38,546 nt of DNA from positions 370,666-409,211 of the forward strand of contig NZ_BQYK01000001.1 in NCBI RefSeq assembly GCF_023168145.1. The letters are read 5' to 3'. Position numbers and translations under genes: made by a program. Origin of the DNA: Sporosarcina sp. NCCP-2222 (GTDB lineage Bacteria > Bacillota > Bacilli > Bacillales_A > Planococcaceae). Each line of letters begins with the position of its first letter. The stretch's first letter is position 1. Positions 34,773-38,546 of this stretch are shown here, in pieces. Under the pieces are notes generated by a model. It saw only the letters and a list, made by a program, of their open reading frames with translations. It was not told the origin of the DNA and did not search any database.

Positions 34773-35543
34773 TTATTTCGCAAGCTTATCATGGAAACGT
34801 TTGAGAACCGTTGCGAATTGTTCGCGAGTCAAGGGCTCTTTCGGACGTTCTCCGTTGAGATAGCCTTGTTCCTTCGCCCACTCCCACGCTTCTTTATGCG
34901 ACGGGCTGACGATGTCTACGTTTGGTTCTGGCATGACCGGTTCCTCCTCTGTAATATAGGTAGGCAATGCTTTGACGATTGATTCGACTGTTAAACGCCC
35001 AGCCACCCCGTCAGCCGTAAGCTTATTCTTACTTTGATAGTCTGTGACAGCATTAATTGTTGCGACGCCATAGATGCCATCTTCAGTAAGCTTGTACCCT
35101 AACTTATTTAAGTTTCGCTGCAACTCCCTTACATCGGGATCTTCGATGTAAAGTAATGGATTCACGTTATTTTTGTAATTGCCTGGCCATGTGCCCGTAC
35201 TAATTTCAAAATGCAAATGGATGCCTGTTGCTCCACCGCTCATCCCTTTAACTCCGATTTTTTGGCCTTGTCCAACTGACTGGCCGACAATTACACTGAT
35301 GGAAGCCAGATGAAGGTATGCTGTTTCCCATCCGTTGGGATGCTTGATAACAATGTAATTACCCGCCGACTTATGTCCACGCCCGATAAATCGTACTACC
35401 CCCTGCCCCGCTGCCATTATTGTATTGTCTTTGTCATCACCAAAGTCTACACCCCAATGTGGCTGAACGTTGCCGGTAATAGGGTGTTTCCGCTCAAGAG
35501 TGTAAAGAGAGGTAATCGGACCGTAACACGGTTTTATAAACAT
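34773..35543 (-). CDS. Phage-lysin-like M23 peptidase with peptidoglycan-binding domain
   Basis: 256 residues, no signal peptide. M23 endopeptidase domain at about 1-135 with the zinc ligands His29 and Asp33 (HWGVDFG) and His111 in GIHLHFE. A PG_binding_1 repeat follows at about 136-190, then a C-terminal helix pair resembling SLH-type or lysin tails (HKEAWEWAKEQGYLNG). It cleaves peptide cross-links of peptidoglycan. The lack of a leader points to release by a holin, as in phage lysins, but no other phage gene is nearby. The ATG has AAGGGG eight bases upstream and overlaps the stop of a small startless frame. Confidence 0.8.
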   Translation of the reverse strand: MFIKPCYGPITSLYTLERKHPITGNVQPHWGVDFGDDKDNTIMAAGQGVVRFIGRGHKSAGNYIVIKHPNGWETAYLHLASISVIVGQSVGQGQKIGVKGMSGGATGIHLHFEISTGTWPGNYKNNVNPLLYIEDPDVRELQRNLNKLGYKLTEDGIYGVATINAVTDYQSKNKLTADGVAGRLTVESIVKALPTYITEEEPVMPEPNVDIVSPSHKEAWEWAKEQGYLNGERPKEPLTREQFATVLKRFHDKLAK

Positions 35544-35737
35544 TACTTCAACCCCTTTCGCTTTAATCTTTCCTCCTGTCCCTTTGACTTATCCGTTAGG
35601 AGGGAATGGTTCTTCCATATACCATATGCGACAAGTTCTAATGGGACAAAGGATAGAAGCATATTGGGAAACGCCTGAATCGTATCTTCATTAAAGGAAT
35701 TTTCCCAATGTTCATTGCCTGCTAAAATAAAAAGATG
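35543..35737 (-). pseudogene. Small frame without start codon upstream of the lysin gene, possibly a broken holin-region gene
   Basis: Open for 64 codons, ending in TAA that overlaps the lysin ATG (TAATG). The translation has protein character (NSFNEDTIQAFPNMLLSFVP then LELVAYGIWKNHSLLTDK), with one weakly hydrophobic stretch. A TAG immediately precedes the frame and there is no ATG/GTG/TTG near its beginning. Either the 5' end is lost or an internal ATG is used. A holin partner is an inference from position only. The rest of 35738-35860 shows no gene. Confidence 0.4.
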
Positions 35738-35864
35738 CTATCAAGAGCACCCCCGGTACGCACCTGTGTTTATGTAAACGAGAAGTTCGCATCTTATAAT
35801 CCTGACTTTTTCGACAAAAAAAATCCTCCATTCAGTTGAATCGGAAGATACATTTCGTTGATAT

Positions 35865-35908
35865 AAAAAAGGGATTCTGCACAGTGACTGAAGCACTGAC
35901 AGAATCCC
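35865..35908 (-). terminator. Terminator downstream of tRNA-Arg
   Basis: Strong stem GGGATTCTG (35871-35879) / CAGAATCCC (35900-35908) with an inner CAGTG/CACTG pair, followed on the minus strand by TTTTTTAT. A second hairpin (AGTCACAAAT 35914-35923 / ATTTGTGACT 35934-35943) lies between it and the tRNA. Confidence 0.8.
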
Positions 35909-35953
35909 ATCTTAGTCACAAATCATTTCAATAATTTGTGACTGGTTCAATTA

Positions 35954-36027
35954 CGTCCCAGGCAGGATTCGAACCTGCGACCGCACGCTTAGAAGGCGTG
36001 TGCTCTATCCAGCTGAGCTACTGAGAC
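35954..36027 (-). tRNA. tRNA-Arg (anticodon UCU)
   Basis: 74 bases forming a full cloverleaf: acceptor GTCTCAG/CTGGGAC, D-arm AGCTCAGCTGGATAGAGC, anticodon stem CACGC/GCGTG around the loop CTTCTAA (anticodon TCT), and T-arm GCAGG-TTCGAAT-CCTGC. CCA is not encoded. It reads AGA/AGG codons. It has its own promoter and terminator. Confidence 0.95.
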
Positions 36028-36066
36028 ATGCTCTTGGTACTCCAACGTTTCCCAAGGACAAATTTT

Positions 36067-36095
36067 ATTATAAGCAGGTTGCGCAATAAAGTCAA
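36067..36095 (-). promoter_or_regulatory. Sigma-A promoter of tRNA-Arg
   Basis: On the minus strand, -35 TTGACT (36090-36095), 17-base spacer, perfect -10 TATAAT (36067-36072), about 40 bases before the tRNA 5' end. Confidence 0.85.
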
Positions 36096-36103
36096 CGGTA
36101 TTC

Positions 36104-36598
36104 TTAAAAATTCTTTATTTGCAATGTATCGACCAATTCATTGTGCGGATTGACAAATGAGACAGTTGCGTCCTGCTCCCATTCGATAATGGCGTAGGTC
36201 GGTTCTTTCCCTCTTCTCGGCAAAACAGGACTGCCGGGATTAAGAAATAAAATGTCGTCTTTCATTTCTGCTCCATACAGATGGGTATGGCCGAATAGGA
36301 CAATGTCCGCCTTCTGTTCGAGTGCTTCATAGTAAAGGGGCAACAGGGACCGATTGCAGTCATGCTGATGTCCATGTACGACGAGAATCTGTTTATTCCC
36401 GACGCGCTGAACGACTTGGTCCGGAAATTGACGTTCCCGGTCGCAATTGCCTTTCACTGTTCTCATTGTTTTCCATACGGCTGCATCCAGGGTCAGTTCA
36501 CTGTCACCGCAGTGAAAGATGGCGTCGGCAGGCATAGCGGAAACGGCCTGCACCGTTTCCAAATCGCCATGCGTATCACTTAATACTATGATTTTCAT
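36104..36598 (-). CDS. ysnB: MJ0936/YfcE-family metallophosphoesterase (YsnB)
   Basis: 164 residues with all calcineurin-like phosphoesterase motifs: SDTHGD near the start, HCGDSE, KGNCDRE, VVHGHQHD and LFGHTHLY. It is a cytosolic phosphodiesterase of unknown physiological substrate. ATG 36598 overlaps the stop of rdgB by four bases; a longer frame would run into rdgB. Its place after rph and rdgB is the Bacillus ysnA-ysnB order. Confidence 0.92.
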   Translation of the reverse strand: MKIIVLSDTHGDLETVQAVSAMPADAIFHCGDSELTLDAAVWKTMRTVKGNCDRERQFPDQVVQRVGNKQILVVHGHQHDCNRSLLPLYYEALEQKADIVLFGHTHLYGAEMKDDILFLNPGSPVLPRRGKEPTYAIIEWEQDATVSFVNPHNELVDTLQIKNF

Positions 36599-37200
36599 GC
36601 CTGTCCCTGTAACCATTCCGGCAAAAATGTTTTCAGCTGGGCTAGAGCGGCACCCCGATGCGAGATCGCACCTTTCTCTTCAGGTGCCATTTGTGCCATG
36701 GTGCGCTCTTTCTCCGGGTAATAGAAGACGGGATCGTACCCAAATCCGTTCGAACCTCTTCTTTCATCCAATATGAGCCCCTCGCAGCTGCCTGAGAAGG
36801 TTCTTGTTTCGATACCTGGTCCTGCAACCGCCAGAACGCAACGAAATCGCGCTGTGCGATTCGCTTCAGAAACGTTTTCTAGCTCGCTTAACAGTTTATC
36901 GATATTGGCATCGTCTTTTTTAGCGGGACCCGCGTAACGAGCCGAGTAGACGCCAGGAGCGCCGTCCAGTGCATCGACTTCTAAACCGCTGTCGTCTGCA
37001 ATGACGGGAATTTGCAATAAGCGGGATACCGTTTCTGCTTTTAAGATTGCATTTTCTTCAAAAGTCGTGCCTGTCTCTTCTACGTCAATGTCTTCTTCCA
37101 GATCATTCAACGTCAGGACCTTTACGCCGAATGGCCCTAACAGTGCTTCAAAATCTTTTGCCTTGCCGGCATTGTTCGTTGCAATCAACACTTGTTTCAT
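36595..37200 (-). CDS. rdgB: XTP/dITP diphosphatase (RdgB/HAM1 family, YsnA)
   Basis: 201 residues. It removes non-canonical purine nucleoside triphosphates (dITP, XTP) by hydrolysis to monophosphate and pyrophosphate. Motifs: [15 protein letters not shown] at the N-terminus, [20 protein letters not shown], and GFGYDPVFY followed by [11 protein letters not shown]. The ATG at 37200 has GAGGAAG upstream and overlaps the rph stop by four bases, so rph, rdgB and ysnB are translationally coupled. Confidence 0.95.
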   Translation of the reverse strand: MKQVLIATNNAGKAKDFEALLGPFGVKVLTLNDLEEDIDVEETGTTFEENAILKAETVSRLLQIPVIADDSGLEVDALDGAPGVYSARYAGPAKKDDANIDKLLSELENVSEANRTARFRCVLAVAGPGIETRTFSGSCEGLILDERRGSNGFGYDPVFYYPEKERTMAQMAPEEKGAISHRGAALAQLKTFLPEWLQGQA

Positions 37201-37955
37201 TCTGCTTCCTCTTCTTTCTTTCCAATCAAGTGACCCGCTTCGCCTAAGACTTGTTTCTGCTGTTCAAACAGCTCTCGGATTCCCTTTTCAGCCAAATCCA
37301 ACAGTCCATTCATTTCATCACGGGAAAACGTCGATTCCTCTCCAGTGCCTTGAATTTCAACGTACTGGCCACTGCCTGTCATGACGACATTCATGTCGAC
37401 CGCCGCCGAGGAATCTTCTATATAATCAAGATCCACAATCAATGTGCCTTCTTCTGTTTTACCGACACTTGTTGCCGCCAAGAAATCGATAATCGGGAAA
37501 GCCTTGAGTTCTTTCTCTTTCGATAGCTTTGTTACCGCTAGGACCATTGCCACAAACGCTCCTGTGATCGAAGCTGTACGGGTTCCCCCATCTGCCTGGA
37601 TGACGTCACAGTCTATCCAAATCGTCCTTTCACCGAGCGCTTCCAAGTTGGTGACAGCACGCATGGCTCTGCCGATCAGCCTCTGGATTTCCATCGTTCT
37701 CCCGCCTACCTTGCCACGAGACGATTCTCGCTGCGTCCGTTGCCCCGTAGCGCGCGGAAGCATGGAATACTCAGCAGTCACCCATCCTTTGCCGCTCCCT
37801 CTTAAAAAAGGCGGTACGCGCTCCTCAATGGATGCGGTGCAAATTACTTTTGTATTGCCAACCGTTATGAGGACAGAGCCTTCCGGATGCAATAAATAAT
37901 CGGTCTCAATGGAAACCGGGCGGATCATTTCTTCTGTTCTTCCGTCATGTCTCAT
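37197..37955 (-). CDS. rph: Ribonuclease PH
   Basis: 252 residues, normal length. Phosphorolytic 3'-5' exoribonuclease that trims tRNA 3' ends. Motifs: [13 protein letters not shown] at the start, [18 protein letters not shown], and the phosphate-binding [14 protein letters not shown]. The start is ATG 37955, seven bases after GGAGGT; a GTG at 37970 would include that site. A tRNA gene lacking encoded CCA just downstream fits its substrate class. Confidence 0.95.
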   Translation of the reverse strand: MRHDGRTEEMIRPVSIETDYLLHPEGSVLITVGNTKVICTASIEERVPPFLRGSGKGWVTAEYSMLPRATGQRTQRESSRGKVGGRTMEIQRLIGRAMRAVTNLEALGERTIWIDCDVIQADGGTRTASITGAFVAMVLAVTKLSKEKELKAFPIIDFLAATSVGKTEEGTLIVDLDYIEDSSAAVDMNVVMTGSGQYVEIQGTGEESTFSRDEMNGLLDLAEKGIRELFEQQKQVLGEAGHLIGKKEEEAE

Positions 37956-38016
37956 GCCGGTCACCTCCACGTAATCAGTACAGCCATCATCTTACCATAG
38001 TCCGTTTCCTCAAATC

Positions 38017-38050
38017 AAAAAACCGGATATCCTTTTTACAGGATACCCGG
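38017..38050 (-). terminator. Terminator between murI and rph
   Basis: Stem CCGGATATCCT (38023-38033) / AGGATACCCGG (38040-38050), one mismatch, followed on the minus strand by TTTTTT. It lies just after the murI stop, so rph must have its own promoter or depend on read-through. Confidence 0.8.
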
Positions 38051-38054
38051 GCCG

Positions 38055-38546
38055 TTATAATTTTATCTGTTGTACAATCGGTTCCTCGATCTCCAGCCAA
38101 TCTGATACGATGGAGCGGAATTCATGCACCTCTCCTGTCGTATAGAAAATAGGCGTTGCCGCGGAGGCTACATCGCTCGCGAGCCCGTTTGCCATCAAAG
38201 CTTTTTCCACATCATGCACGGTCTCGTTAGCAGAGGAAACGATCGTTACATCGCTTCGCAGCTGCGCTTTAATATGGTCATGCAAGAGTGGATAATGGGT
38301 GCACCCCAATATCGCTGTATCGAACGCCACCTCTTGAAGCGGCTTCAGTGTCTGATGGATGATTCCGCTGACTTCATTCGTCTTATATCTGCCGCTTTCG
38401 ACAATTGGAACGAAATCCGGACAAGCCAATTGAAAAACAGAAGCACGGGACGACAACAGATGAATTGCTTCCGCATACGCCTCACTATTTACAGTGCCCA
38501 CGGTTCCGAGAACGACAATCTCACCGGTCGCTGATGCTTGCAATGC
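38055..38546 (-). CDS. murI: Glutamate racemase, C-terminal part (window edge)
   Basis: The last 163 codons; the N-terminus lies beyond the right edge. The enzyme makes D-glutamate for peptidoglycan. Visible: LGTVGTVNSEAY, ACPDFVPIVE, and the second catalytic cysteine in AILGCTHYPLL. In Bacillus this gene (racE) heads the same region as rph-ysnA-ysnB. Confidence 0.93.
   Translation of the reverse strand, partial: ALQASATGEIVVLGTVGTVNSEAYAEAIHLLSSRASVFQLACPDFVPIVESGRYKTNEVSGIIHQTLKPLQEVAFDTAILGCTHYPLLHDHIKAQLRSDVTIVSSANETVHDVEKALMANGLASDVASAATPIFYTTGEVHEFRSIVSDWLEIEEPIVQQIKL

Noticed and set aside
1..38546. CRISPR arrays, riboswitches, complete insertion sequences, toxin genes (LXG, Rhs, WXG100)
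   Set aside because: No regular direct repeats with spacers, no transposase, and no toxin-type translation were found in any frame. Absence by eye is not proof.

Overview
The window looks like the chromosome of a low-to-moderate-GC Gram-positive of the order Bacillales, probably a Planococcaceae/Sporosarcina-like or related Bacillaceae genome. The reasons are strong GGAGG ribosome binding sites, frequent TTG/GTG starts, sigma-A promoters, and at the right end the order glutamate racemase - rph - ysnA(rdgB) - ysnB known from Bacillus. A GC-rich dispersed repeat of the type seen in these genomes also lies near 17.9 kb. No organism name can be fixed from the sequence alone.

Layout. (1) 1-1787: 3'-truncated class A penicillin-binding protein. 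(2) 2058-2465: small membrane-anchored protein. (3) 2743-8759: a catabolic module on the minus strand in two units. One is iclR regulator - allantoinase-like cyclic amidohydrolase - DUF3311 small membrane protein - Na+/solute symporter. The other is aroM-family gene - M20 amidohydrolase. The iclR unit has a recognisable sigma-A promoter, a 38-bp palindromic operator and a probable CcpA cre site. The aroM unit has its own TTGACA promoter. Together they look like uptake and stepwise opening/hydrolysis of a cyclic ureide (allantoin- or hydantoin-like), but the substrate is not provable here. (4) 9238-9954: FAD/NAD(P)H reductase under a promoter with a near-perfect Fur box.

(5) About 10.3-31.9 kb is an accessory region, mostly on the minus strand, packed with small soluble proteins. 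Several belong to families used as immunity proteins of polymorphic/contact-dependent toxins (Imm10, two SMI1/KNR4-SUKH proteins). Others are of the kind that often keep them company (DUF4274-ankyrin, CPCC cysteine-rich, DUF6678-, DUF6508-, DUF6138-, DUF1963-like). No toxin gene (LXG, Rhs, WXG100) is visible, so it reads as an orphan immunity array. It also contains a VanZ-like protein, DUF488 and YkvA proteins, three small lipoproteins, and a 755-residue membrane protein with four related C-terminal modules. Several genes are broken: a duplicated DUF1963 5' end fused to foreign sequence, probable frameshifts in lipoprotein leaders, and a membrane-protein remnant at 10.05-10.25 kb.

(6) 32.1-36.0 kb: a degenerate full-length copy of tRNA-Arg(UCU), an ECF sigma/anti-sigma (DUF4179) pair, a phage-lysin-like M23 peptidase preceded by a startless small frame, then the intact tRNA-Arg(UCU) with its own promoter and terminator. 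(7) 36.1-38.5 kb: housekeeping block ysnB, rdgB/ysnA, rph and the 3' part of glutamate racemase (murI/racE).
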